Shown here piece after piece: positions 34,101 through 45,780 of a stretch of 64,000 nt of DNA; position 1 is the first letter of the stretch; each line of letters starts with the position of its first letter. The notes under the pieces were generated by a model, which worked only from the letters and a program-made list of their open reading frames with translations, was not told the DNA's origin and searched no databases. The stretch lies in the NCBI GenBank assembly GCA_003952965.2, contig CM025850.1:3149269-3213268 (forward strand), in the 5' to 3' direction. The stretch comes from Morella rubra (lineage: Eukaryota > Streptophyta > Magnoliopsida > Fagales > Myricaceae). The position numbers and the translations under genes were made by a program.

Positions 34101-34961
34101 TTTAAATTTATAAAACTCTAGCCCAATGGATGTATTGAGTGTCTCATTTGGCCCAAAATAAATAATGGGTTACTCTACTCTTTTAAAACCCAAAATGCAA
34201 CTTACATTAATCATAAGCCCTTTCATAATTTTCTTGTAAACTTTGGCACTTACACAAAATAATCTATCACATTTAGGCAATCTAGCATCTTATTTAACCC
34301 TTTTTTTTATCCCTTAATCACCCTTCCACTCCTGAAACTTCAGCAGCAACTCTTCTTGAGATTCTCTCAAGAAACTTGAATCTTGGTGATTTAATCTCCA
34401 AAGAAACCAAGTAGAAATGATCGAATCTTCTTCAGCAATATCCTACTTTAGCAATCTTCCACTAGAGGGAAGAAGTAATTTTCTCAAACTCAAAGCTAAG
34501 AACAGAAGGTGTATGACATATAGAGAGAAAATACTATAAAAAAGGGCTCTAGAGAGGATATTGAGTGTATGACAATTTCAATGAACATAGCCAAATGTGT
34601 TGAGGCTTAGAAATTGGTTTATATAGTGCTTAGAGAAGGATAGAAAAATATAATGGGTTAAAGAAAAAGTTTGGGTGGAGTTTCTAGACTTAAAACAGAA
34701 TATGTTATAAATTCCGTTAAGCTAACCTTGGTCTAACCGTAAGCTGACCCTACCACCAAAAAAGCTCCAGAACATACTGCAGAATGCTCCAGATCTTCCA
34801 GCTCGGTTAGAAACCCTTCTAGAAACCTCTTCCATTGTCTACAAGCCTCCAAAACCTCCATAGACTAGACCAAGTTGTTTTATACAAACTAGACCAAAAA
34901 TACAATAATGAAAGGACTGTTTTGCCCATAGAAATTATGCCATTATACCAATACATTTACA
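31105..34961 (-). repeat. Copia 3' LTR, interrupted
   Basis: Long terminal repeat of a minus-strand copia element. Its right edge follows the polypurine tract at 34963-34973, and its left 230 bases match 49658-49885. The parts 31105-31734 and about 34310-34961 belong to the LTR; the middle is probably inserted DNA. No protein is encoded. Confidence 0.6.
31735..34310. repeat. Non-coding repeat DNA inserted in the copia LTR
   Basis: AT-rich DNA with no reading frame of note. It contains two blocks that start alike: AAGTGTAGAATTTGTCAAAT with CCACAGGGATGAG at about 31740-31805, and CAAGTGTACAGTATCATAG with CTCAGGGATTGATAAC at about 32500-32570. That layout recalls LTR ends of non-autonomous plant retroelements. 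A TTTTTTC/CTCC-rich piece at 33230-33500 has no clear identity. Boundaries are rough. Confidence 0.35.
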
Positions 34962-34962
34962 A

Positions 34963-34973
34963 TCTCCCCCTTT
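34963..34973 (-). other. Copia polypurine tract
   Basis: On the minus strand AAAGGGGGAGA, directly before the LTR that starts TGTAAATG. A G-rich tract of this kind before the 3' LTR is usual in SIRE/Maximus-type copia elements and fixes the minus orientation. The stretch 34974-35910 is the non-coding region between pol and the 3' LTR. Confidence 0.7.
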
Positions 34974-37502
34974 GACAATTTCATGACAAAACCTTAAGCT
35001 AACACATATCTAATCTAAGATATGTTATCACCAGAAACAGAACTTAGTTTACAATAACATGAAGCCTAGTAAACTAAAAAAGGTCCTAAACAACTTGTAT
35101 CATGATTCAATTACCTGAAATCACACTTAAACACAATAGTGATCATTATAATTATTTATAACAAATCAGTACATATAAGATCATAATATTACATTAACAT
35201 AACTTCTAACAAGAATATATAATTATTTATCACATAAGGTAGTTCAATGCAATTTTCAAAAAACTCAACAGTTCTAATTTTAATAAAACTAGAACTCCAA
35301 CACACTTGAAACATTAATAAGATCCATAATGACTATTCCCAAATCACTATAAAAATCAATTTATACTAATCAAAGAGAGCATTAGCAAATAGCAGAAAAT
35401 ATTAGATTTTTTAAGCAAGCTAATCTCTATATTAACAAGCAAATGGATACATCAGTATATCCATTACAGAGTATCATCAAAACATAACTCATAGTTCAAC
35501 AAATAAATCCAAGATAAACCGAAACCTAGAAAAGAAGTTAACACTTCTACAAACTTCAGCCATTCTTAGATTAGAAACACAAAAATATGTTAGCACTTCC
35601 ACAATCTTCAACCATTCTTAAATCAACAACTCATCAACTCCATCATCAAATTAGATCAGCAAAACACCCATTGACTCCAATACGCAATACAACAAAAGAA
35701 TATGCTCCTAAAAAGCTATAAGTTTCAGCTCCCTTTTACTCCAATTTCTTCCCCCTTTTTTTTATCATGGAAGAGACAAAGGAGTCAATCCTCCATATCA
35801 ATCAAGTCACCATGAGCTTCCTCATCAAAGGTAAGATGCTTATTATCAGAGTAGGAGGGGACTTAAATGTTGAAGCTGTGGTTGAGGTCTTGGAAGCCTT
35901 GGCTACCTCTCACTACAAGAATTTCGACTTTACATGTCAAATTCTTGGGTGTCAAAATATTTTTTGACACTAAAAATTGGTTTGTGTGACAAAAAAATCA
36001 ACATAGTCATAGTAGGGGGTTGTGGAGTTAAAAAACTATCTGCATGGTACTAACAATAGTTCGAACGTTTTTTTCTAGTGATGAAAGGCCAAACGTCACA
36101 AAAGTATGCAATAGTGTCCCCACAGGCAATATGCTGTCCGCACGCATTTTGGGTGACAAAATATCTTGTCACCCATCTGTGATGGCAACCGTGTCATCAC
36201 AAAAGCATAAACAAAGTTTGGATGTACATGCAATAATCATCCCAACGATAGTCCACATGACAACTATTCCTATTCGAACCCATAGGAAATGTCCGCACAT
36301 GGTTTCAGTGACAAATGGACTTTGTCACTTGTCCATGACGCATCCTAAATCGTCACTAAATATTGTACGTGTCAGGACGTTACTGCGATGGTTGTCTGCA
36401 TGTTTTGCACAATCCTTGCATGATTGACACGTGTCTACCTCCAAGCTATGTAGGGAATAGTTGTTAACGTCCGCACGACCAGTAAGGAGTTCGGACACTT
36501 GTGGTAGTTTTCTAACTAAATATTAGCCCTCCACGTTGCACAATCGCATCATAGACAATGTTTGAACATACACAAACCATGTGCAATTTCAAAAGATTTT
36601 CACAACAATTCGAGTTATGACATTTAATGCACATCCCACTAACGTTCAGACGATGTCGACGGTTTTTAAATTCGAAGAGACCATCAGAACTTATTTTTTC
36701 CTGAAACCTATACGCCTTTCTCTCAATTCTCTCTACATTTTACCTTTGAAATTCATCCTTCTACGTCTTATTTCGTGGATTCCTTCATGTTAAGGTACAT
36801 TTTTTCCCATTTTTATATAGATTTTCAATGAAAAATGTTATTTTCATACATTATTTACTTAGGAATTTTGAAATCAAATTTTAGGCCATGAAATCTTATT
36901 AAATATGTTGTTTTTGTGTTCATATAGATTGCTTTGGCTATAATTTGGTTATATTTAGTGTTGTATTGGGGTGGTTTGAGGTGGGGAGGAGACCGACCAA
37001 GGCTGAGTTGACTCATTCATCTTCTACAATACGTTCAACCATTTTTGTACCTTTGGACGGTTACTATTAATAATTTTAATTATTTTTAATATGTCCAAAC
37101 GTATATAGTTAACTATTTGAACATGATTTTCTTAGACGTCTTCGTTTTTTATATAATATTATTTTGTGTGTCGTGTGTCCGCACGCTATGGGGTTGTGCG
37201 CACGTTTAGGTCATAGACGTCGTCATTTTTTAGAAAGTATATGCTTTTGGGTCGAGTGTGTCTACACGCTATATTGTTGTGTGCACGGTACTTGTTCAGA
37301 TTAGTTTATTATTTTATAACTGTGCGGACAAAATTTTTAACCATTCAAACGTTAGTGGTCTAATCGGTGTTGTTTACTTTTACAATATCATTTCCTTTTT
37401 ACTGTTCGGACACATGTTATTCCATTCGAACGGTGTTTTCTTTTTTGAAAACAACGTCGTTTTGACACTGTTGACTTATATTTTTTTATATTATATTTTT
37501 TT

Positions 37503-38950
37503 TTTCAACAGATTAAGAAATGTTGAAGCGCTAGCATTCAGCTACTACCAGTTCTGGCCTAGAGAGTTTCGAGTAGCAGTACCTGACAATCCAGACGGCT
37601 ACATGACATCAAAGGAGCAGCGGGCAGAGATCTTCACGTGAGCTGTTATTGTGGAGGGTGAGGTTTCATTTCTTGATTTTGTGGAGAAGAGATTTGAGGG
37701 TCAGAGCATCGGTGATATTACGAATGACTAGGGTTGGATTGAGTTTCTTAAAAGATCAGGCTTGACATTTGTAGATCTAGTCCGGGAGTTCTATGTCACA
37801 CTGCTGGACATTGTTGATATTGATGCACCTGTCTAGGAAATCACTGTACGTGGGGTCTCCTTTTAGTTATCGGCAGAGTTCATAGCGGCATAAATGGGTA
37901 TATAGAGGCCGGTTGGAGCCTTCCATGCCGTAAAAATCTTGATAAAGCCCACTCAAGAGGAAATCTTTCGTACACTACAGGGTCGAGACCACCAATCGAG
38001 ATGTGGTGGTCATTTGATCATTCAAACACCAGAATGAGATTCTTCCATTTTGGCGTATTATGCACCTTATCTTCACCCATGACATGGAGCTGAGAGAGCT
38101 CACATGACATAGGGGGCGTTTGTTTACCAAAATTTTGGGGAATATTCCCATAATTTTGGGAATCTTTTGAATGTTAAGGTTTATTAGGGTTTATGAAAAG
38201 TGTGAAGTGTATGTGTAAAAGTGTGAAGTTTATTAGAGTTTATTAAATATGTTTGGTGTGGTGGAAATTTTGGGCCCCAAAAAATTGGGCAAACAAACGC
38301 CCCCATAGTGTTCTATAGCAAGGGGCAAGCTGATGCTGATTATGGCTAAAGGGCTAGTTGTGGATCTATCACTGTACATTTTCATGGCTCTATAATCAGA
38401 AACGAAGACACCATCGAGCTCTAGGTTGCCATACAAACTTCTCCTGACATAGTTCCTTCATGATCAGGGCTGCATGGATAGTCGGTATGAGGAAAGAAAG
38501 AACTCTCTGGGTGTGATCTGTTGGTCCACATTGAGCCATTCGACAGCTCAGCTTTTGCGAAATCAACGAGCAGCCCCTGTTCATGATGCCGGGTAGAGTT
38601 CCAATCAGTAGGTGCAGACAAAGCAACCAGCCTGGGCTAACTCTTTGATGGTGGAGGTGAAGGAAGTTGTTCATATGACACTTAATCCTACTTGGTTGTT
38701 ATGCATTGATATCAGCTCTCGTCTTTCCACTCTTAAGCATAAGTTAGCACTATGATGGAGGAGGTCAATGTTATTAGGAGATGTCTGAGGGCCATTCAAG
38801 AGCAGATGCCTAATTTGCAGCAGTTTATGACCAGCACTTTGGCACAGCTGCAGAAGCTCATGAGAAAGATGGACACTATGGAGGAGCTCCTAGAGAAGAT
38901 GCATGAGGCTCTCGAATTAGGACTTGATGAAGTCAAAACAATGTAGTTTA
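37503..38950 (+). pseudogene. Putative plant transposon protein (Transposase_32-like), captured in CACTA
   Basis: A decayed gene whose frame reads LRNVEALAFSYYQFWPREFR, then FLDFVEKRFEG, the signature LVREFYVTLLD (near 37778-37810), ITVRGVSF and VGAFHAV. After the MITE it continues with LMLIMAKGLVVDLSLYIFMA and LPYKLLLT. A coiled-coil C-terminus (MMEEVNVIRRCLRAIQEQMP, 38752-38946) closes it. This order resembles the plant repeat family called putative plant transposon protein, of unknown function. At least six in-frame stops occur between 37639 and 37900. It sits where CACTA elements do not normally have a gene, 5' of the transposase, so it may be a captured passenger. Family assignment is from motif memory. 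Confidence 0.55.
38112..38304. mobile_element. 193-bp MITE, PIF/Harbinger-like
   Basis: Begins GGGGGCGTTTGTTT and ends AAACAAACGCCCCC, a perfect 14-bp inverted repeat that continues with mismatches. ATA flanks both sides (38109-38111, 38305-38307), a 3-bp target copy of the kind made by PIF/Harbinger elements. It has no coding capacity and interrupts the captured gene of the CACTA element. Confidence 0.85.
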
Positions 38951-40381
38951 GGTAAAAGAAAGATCTCTTTAATTTGCCATAACCGTTCAAACGGCAAACA
39001 AAAACTTTTCCTGAGATCAAAACTGCGTCGTTGGTACTTAAAATCGATATCGTGTGCAACGAGTATAACCGTTGGGATGTGGTGAATTTGTTGGCGTTTG
39101 ATAGCAGACGTCCAAATGGTTATTTCACAAAATCAAAACCTCAAAAGCCAGATGCCATAGCTCATTTCATGAACACAGAGAACTCCCAATCCTCTTAAAT
39201 TCAGCCAAACTCCGCCTATTTGGTGAAATAGCATTTAAGAAGTGTTAGAAAGAGATTTAATCATAGATTGAAGTGTTTTTGGGCATTGGATGGTATCACA
39301 ATTGGTTTTATTGATTTTTTTTTCCTCATTTTGATTTGTGTTTATTCATGTAAATGCATCTAACGATTAAATTTGTCTGTGGATTTAGATTTCGACGGAA
39401 GATTGTAAAAACTCAGTGTAGTGGAGTAGGTTGTTGTAGGAAGAAGGGAAGGATTCAAGATGTACGAGAGTTTTGTGGGTTTGGGTTGAAAACACTACAT
39501 TATGCTTGATTGTTGGTTGTTTAATGAATTTAGTAGCTTATAAGCATGTTTAGGTGGGATTTGGGATTGTTTTGATGTGAATATGTTGGCTGTTACTCTG
39601 TGTTTTTGGATTGAAAATCGTTTGCCACTAGGTAATTTTGCAAAGACTCTGTTCTTCGTCAATCGCAGTCTGCATAGTTCTTGTAACTATCCGGATGATT
39701 ATTTTTGGCAATCGATGATCGTTCGGACGTGTACAAAGGGCGCGAACAATAGGTTTCTGAAACGACATAGTTTGCTTGTTTCTGTTCGCACAGTTTGTAT
39801 ATTGTCCGCATGGTTTTTTGTTGAATAATTTTTGAATTTTTTTTCTCATTTTGCATTTAGTAGCCCTTAAACCCATTTTTAGGAATTACTTCACGTTTTG
39901 TTACCGAACGAGCGGTAATTCCTAAATTGTCCAAGTTGTGGACAGTTTAATATTAGACTATCTGTAATATACATAAATGTTATGGTCATTATGTGCAGTG
40001 TCGTTAGAAATTTTGGCATCACTCTCCTTTTGTCCTTCAGATGCATATTCAGCAATGTGCTTGCAAACTTACCATTTAATGGCAAGCGAGTAACCTTAAT
40101 ATTGAATGCTTGTATCAGGGGACTAAAGGGAGATGCTGCCGAAATTTTTAACGTGTCAGGCATAATGATTGGGGCATTTATGTGCAGTACGGATAGTTTA
40201 ATTATGAATGGGATAGAACCTATCACCCTGGAGAAATAAGGTGTTAGAGATGAACTATCATTACTTTATGCATGATTTTTTTTTAGGCATATATATAATT
40301 GAAGGCATAAAAAATAGATTAGACCTGGATTCATGAAGTAGATAGGTTCAGGATGAAGTATAAGGAATATGTCCGAGAATT

Positions 40382-43300
40382 ATGAGTATCTCTAGAAATT
40401 CTACAGATAGTCGTGGTCAAATATGGTGCCCCTGTCGGAGATGTAAGAATATTTTGTTCCAAACTATTCAAGATATGGAGGAACACTTGTTCATAAATGG
40501 GTTTGAGAAGAGTTATACTGATTGGGTATTCACGGAGAACCATTCCAAGAACCACCTCTTTAGGTCAGGCAGTGTCTAAACAAGTGCCAGAGCTGAGTAT
40601 TGAGGAGTTTGAGGGGAATATAGATGACGACATCCGATACATCCGAGAGGACTTTGATGCGGAGCAGCTGATGTGCCAGCCAATGCCACCCGAATCAGGG
40701 TCTAGGGACTGATTTTCTGCATATGCAAAGTTGTGGGAGGATGTTTAACGACAATTGTATCATGGGTGTGTGAAGTTTTCGAAGCTGTCTTTTGTAGTAA
40801 GACTACTCCTTGTGAAGTCAGAGAATAACTTAAGTGTGAAGACATTTGAGGAGGTGTTAGGATTGAAAACAGAAGCATTACTTGATGGCGAGGCTTTACC
40901 GAAGTTTTACTATGAGGCAAAGTAGTTGAAGAAGAATTTAGGATTTAGTTACAACAACATACATGCATGCTAGAATGATTGCATTCTGTGTTGGAAACAT
41001 AATAGCTAGTTGCAGGAGTATCCAGTATGTGGAGAAACCAGGTGGAAGTACAGTCAAAATTCTAAGTCAAAGGTCCCTCAAAAAGTGTTGCGTCATGTTT
41101 CATTGAAACCAAGGTTGCAGCGATTGTTTATTTCACGTCATACAAGAATGGATATGCGGTGGCACCAAGACAAGTGAGTGGTTGAAGATGGGATAATAAG
41201 CATCCTGCCGAAATACGAGATGTTTGGTTGGGAAGCCCATAACATCCGTTTGGGACTAGCGACTGATGGGTTTAATCGTTTGGTCACATGAGCTTGTCAT
41301 ACAATATATGGCCAGTGATTTTAGTCTTGTACAATCTACCTCTGTAGAGGTGTATGAAGGATTATTCTTTTATGCTCTCACTCCTTATTCCCGGGGAAAG
41401 AAGTACGGGAAATGATATTGATGTTTATTTGCAGCCTTTAATGGAGGAGTTGAAGGAGTTATAGGAGGATAGGGTGCAAGCATATGATGTCGTGGAGTCG
41501 TGTTCAATTAACTTCCTCACATCATTGCTATGGACAATAAACAACTTCTAGGCCTATGGCAATCTGTCCGAATGGAGTACGAAAGGAAGGTTATCTTGCC
41601 TAACATGTAATGTAGAAGCAAGGTCTTTATGGCTGAAAAATGGAGGTAAACATTGCTTTTTGGTACATCGCCGGTATTTGCCTGCTACACATCAGTAGAG
41701 ACATGAGGTAGATATATTTGATGGGAATCAAGAGTTTAGATCGATACCTAAAAAGTTGATTGGAGAAGAGATACGTGAGCAACTTGCGCAAGTACATGTT
41801 TTGCCTTTTGGAAAGAGGCAGAAGAAAAGAAAACGGATAGAGAATGAGTTGAGTTGGACAAAATGTAGTATTTTCTTTGAGTTGTCATATTGGTAAGAAT
41901 TAAAACTTCGACATAATTTGGACGTAATACATATAGAGAAGAATATTTATGATAATGTGTTGGAAACTTTGATAAACATTGAAGGGAAGACGAAGGACAA
42001 TGCTAGTAGTGCTCGGAGGGATTTGGTGTTAATAGGCATAAAGAAGCAATTGCATTACAAGTTTAGGGTCAGCACGAGGTAATGCCTCATGCGTCATTCA
42101 TGCTGACGAAAGATGAAGGAGAAAGTGTTGTCAGTGGCTGAAGAATATGAAGTTCCCTGACGGGTATGCATCTAATATAGCGCGGTGCGTAAATGTGAAA
42201 GAATGCAAGTTAACTGGTATGAAGAACCACAACTATCACGTTATGCTGCAACTCCTGTTACCAGCAATGATACATGGGATACTGGATGAAGATTTATACA
42301 CAACATTGACAAAGTTGAGTGTATTCTTCAAAGATTTGTGTTTAAGAACCATAAAATTAAAAGTTGTGAATCAGTTAGAAAAATATATTGGTTTGATTCT
42401 CTGTAAGTTGGAACACATTTACTCCATCATTCTTCACTGTAATGGTCCATTTACCACTAGAATTGAAACTTGTGGGGCCTGTTCAGTTCAAGTGGATGTA
42501 TCTAATGGAAAGGTACTTGGGAAGATGAAGCCTTTTGTGAAGAACAAAGCATGGCCTAAGAGTCCATAGCAGAGGGTTACATGCTAAATGAGTGTCTGAC
42601 ATTATGTTCCTTGTACCTCGGTGGGGTTGAGACGCGATTCAATAAAGAAAGAGAAATTATGCGACGTTGATGATCGAGGAGGACAGACAAACCATCTTTC
42701 GGTATTTGCTCAAAATATTCGCTCGTTAGGAGCAAGCAAGAGCCAGGATTTGAATAGAAATGAGTTCACTAAAGCATAGTGGTATGTCCTAAACAACTGT
42801 GGAGAACTCAGCTCATATTTAGAGTAAGTGTTGTGCTTGTCTTTTATACAGAATCACTTTCTTATTCAATATTTTATACTTGTTATTATTTTACGAATAT
42901 TTGTTTGCAGCGAGTACCTCCACAAACTCAAGCAGCAATCACAAATAGATGTTGATAGAAGGCACGAGGCTGAATTTCCATCATGGTTTAAAAAACGAGT
43001 ATTTATTACATTTGCAGAATGTAGAGTTAATTGATTGTTTAATTAGTTTCCACTCTTCAACATCTAATCGAATTATATAATTTTATATACAGAAAATGCA
43101 TAATGAATCTCCGGCCGACGTGTCGGACGATTTATATCCACTAGCATTCGGACAAAATTAGTGTGTACTATCATTTTCTGGATGCATAGTTAATGGTGTT
43201 AGGTTTCGCACAATTAATCGTGAACAATTTTGCAGTACACAGAATAGCGGGATAGTTGTACTAGAAGACTATGATGGGGAAGATGTCGATTTTTATGGTC

Positions 43301-43470
43301 AACTTATGGATATTTATGCACTACGGTACTTGCGCGGGAATTTAGTTTATTTATTCAAGTGTGTCTGGCTTGACTTGAGCACCCAAAACTTAGGTCTTCA
43401 TAAAAGTGGACTTTTTTTAGCATCAACACATCACGGAAGTGGTATAAGGACGACCTGTTCATGCTAGCAT
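40382..43470 (+). pseudogene. TNP2-type CACTA transposase, heavily decayed (5' part)
   Basis: Same gene as at 1637-5108 but with many more stops. Recognisable parts: MSISRNSTDSRGQIWCPCRR at 40382 (transposase-associated zinc region), FGKRQKKRKRIENELSWTK near 41815-41865 and the HNLDVIHIEKNIYDN region near 41910-41960 (TNP2), an ORF at 42147-42569 with FPDGYASNIARCVNVKECKL (DUF4218), YLHKLKQQSQIDVDRRHEAE at about 42912 with an intron on each side, and DUF4216 from about 43100 (DFYGQLMDIYALRYLRGN near 43290-43340). It is cut at 43470 by an insertion and resumes at 46739 for its last ~180 bases (46739-46920). Confidence 0.8.
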
Positions 43471-43760
43471 ATAACACCTCTCTCTTGTTTGATCTACTGT
43501 TTACTAAGTTTGCACACTATATATATATATATATCAGTTTTTGACTCACTTATAGTGTTTATGTATAAGTTATAATAGTTATCGTTGTGCCCATGTGACA
43601 TTTTTTTTGTGTTTGCTTTTACTAGGGACTGCTAGGGAAGGTGTTGGAGTGAGCCCGGGGTAATTATTGTAGGCCCGGGGAGGGGGGGACTTTCCCAGGG
43701 CCAGTAGGTTAAATGCTCATGGGAAAGAAATTCCTGGGGTACATATGTTTTGAGGTTGGG

Positions 43761-43856
43761 GTCACCGAGTAGGAAACACCCGAGGTCACCTAGTAGGAAA
43801 CACCCGAGGTCACCGAGTAGGAAACAACTGGGGTCACTGAGCAAGAAGAACCTGGG
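43761..43856. repeat. Four 24-bp tandem repeats
   Basis: Units start at 43761, 43785, 43809 and 43833 with GTCACC or GTCACT and read GTCACCGAGTAGGAAACACC followed by CGAG in the first; later units differ at one to several positions. Confidence 0.95.
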
Positions 43857-44849
43857 GGGGGGGGGGACAAGTCCTGGGCTTACCGAGAGCAGCATGCCCA
43901 GGAGCTGTGACACCCGAGCACTACTCGGGAGACCTGGACCCAGGATCTTTTAGCATAGTCCGAGGGCTTGTTTTTAGTCATACGGGTTGACTAAGCCCTG
44001 TATGCCTGAGTTCCTTTTTAAGTTTGCTTTTACGTGTCTTAACCATGTGGTGGGCATTAAATGCATCCTTACCATATTTTACCTAACCTCTTAGGTGGGG
44101 TTTCTCATTGGTGCATAAGTTAATGTGATTAATGTGCTGATTGTTAAAAGATACGTGAACTTTGAGACAGGTAGGTGGCTGCTTGTGATTGGCCATGCCT
44201 TAATCTTCCGCTGATTTTCTCTAAGACCTAGCCTAGAGTATGTAGACTGGCCAGGGGGTAAGAACTGTAAGAAAGGTAAGTCTATTTACGTGTTTTGTTC
44301 GTCAGAGAGTGAGAGAAAAGGAGATTTAACTGAACGGCATTAGGAGAGGAGAAACTGCCTTTGACTTAGAAAGAAAGAGAGGAAAGTGACGTGAACTAAT
44401 TGGTGACAAGGAGATTGACCGAAGGATAAGAGGAGAAAAGACTAAAGAAAAGGAGGAGATTACGAGGAAAAATGAGGTATTTGGCCTGCACTTTTTCTTT
44501 CCCTCAGCTTTTGTCTTTTCTTTCCTAACATGGTATCTTGCTATTTTTAGGTGTCTTTCAAGAAACAGTACATCAACAGCTAAGGTAAGGGTATAGAGTT
44601 TGTCTTACATAGGGGTATTGGAAATGTTTGGATTGTGCCTAAAGCATGTGACTTTTGTCATGAGATGGGAAAAGACAAGTAACCCATTCTTGTTTCTGTG
44701 TTGGATCTAAACCAAAGAAATATATGCGAAGGGCTTATAAGAGAACGGGCTAAAAGACGTTGGGGGACTACCTAAGGCCAGACTTGACTTTTGAACACAA
44801 GCTTTTATTTTATATGGGCAAGCTTTGTTTTTACATGTCAGGCTCTTTA

Positions 44850-45125
44850 TGTACATGCCCGGGGAAACTATGTTTTTGAAGGCTTGTTTTACATGCCCGG
44901 GAAGGACTTGTTTTTCCAAGAAAATATTTTTCATGCTCGGAAAAGACTTTTATTTTAATACCGAGAAGAGTTTACCCGAGGAGACTTTTTGTACTTTTGC
45001 CCAGGGAAGTTTTTATAAAACATGCTCGGGAGTTTTTTATAAAACGTGCCCGGGGAGCCTTTGCTATCTACCCGGAAGTTTTAACAAGCATGCTTGCGAA
45101 GTTTTTATGAAAATGCCCGGAGGAT
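44850..45125. repeat. Degenerate CCCGGGGAG-type repeat array
   Basis: TGCCCGGGGAAACTATGTTT, TGCCCGGGAAGGACTTG, TGCTCGGAAAAGACTTTTAT, GCCCAGGGAAGTTTTTATAA, TGCTCGGGAGTTTTTTATAA, TGCCCGGGGAGCCTTTG, ACCCGGAAGTTTTAAC and TGCCCGGAGGATTTTC occur in a row at uneven spacing of about 25-45 bases. Confidence 0.75.
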
Positions 45126-45711
45126 TTTCTTTTGAAACTAGTCAAGAGCCCTAAAATCCTTTCTTTTAAATACAGCCAGTCCTTATTGGGTTTAGCAATA
45201 AATAAAAATAACTTAATTGTATAAGTTGTTGGACTTGCCTATTAACAGCATGTGGTACATGTTAGGTTGACCGAATCTAAACAAAACTTAGAAGAAAGTG
45301 ATTGAATTAAGAAAAGTTATTGATTTAGTTGTTTTATTTTATATGAATTTATTATTAATTTTATGAAATCTATTGCTATTTTGAGTTAAGTTAATAAAGA
45401 ATATGATACATGTTGCATCATCCTGTCATGAGTCATGTCATGGGTGTGGGAAATCTAATAACGAAATGACAGAAATGAAATGAAACCCATACCCAGAGGT
45501 GGTCCGATGACAGGGTGACGGTACCGATCACACAAAGGGATAGTGCAAGCCACCACTGAAAGGAGTGGTTGGTATCCCTAGCGTGAAACAATATACGCTT
45601 GACAGGTCCTGGTGCCGGGGCACGGGACAGTCCCAGAGGAGAGGAGGGACGCACAACCCAGACTCTGGGGGTTAAACAGAGAGACTAAAGGACACCTCTG
45701 ATGACCGAAAA

Positions 45712-45780
45712 GAAAAGAAAGAAAGAAAGAAAGAAAGGAAAGAAAGAAAGAATGAAAGAAAAGAAAGGAACGAAGAAAAA
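45712..45780. repeat. GAAA microsatellite
   Basis: An interrupted (GAAA)n run with some GGAA and GAATG interruptions. Confidence 0.85.

Noticed and set aside
43761..43856. Possible CRISPR-like array
   Set aside because: Units are directly adjacent with no spacers; it is a simple tandem repeat in a plant transposon.
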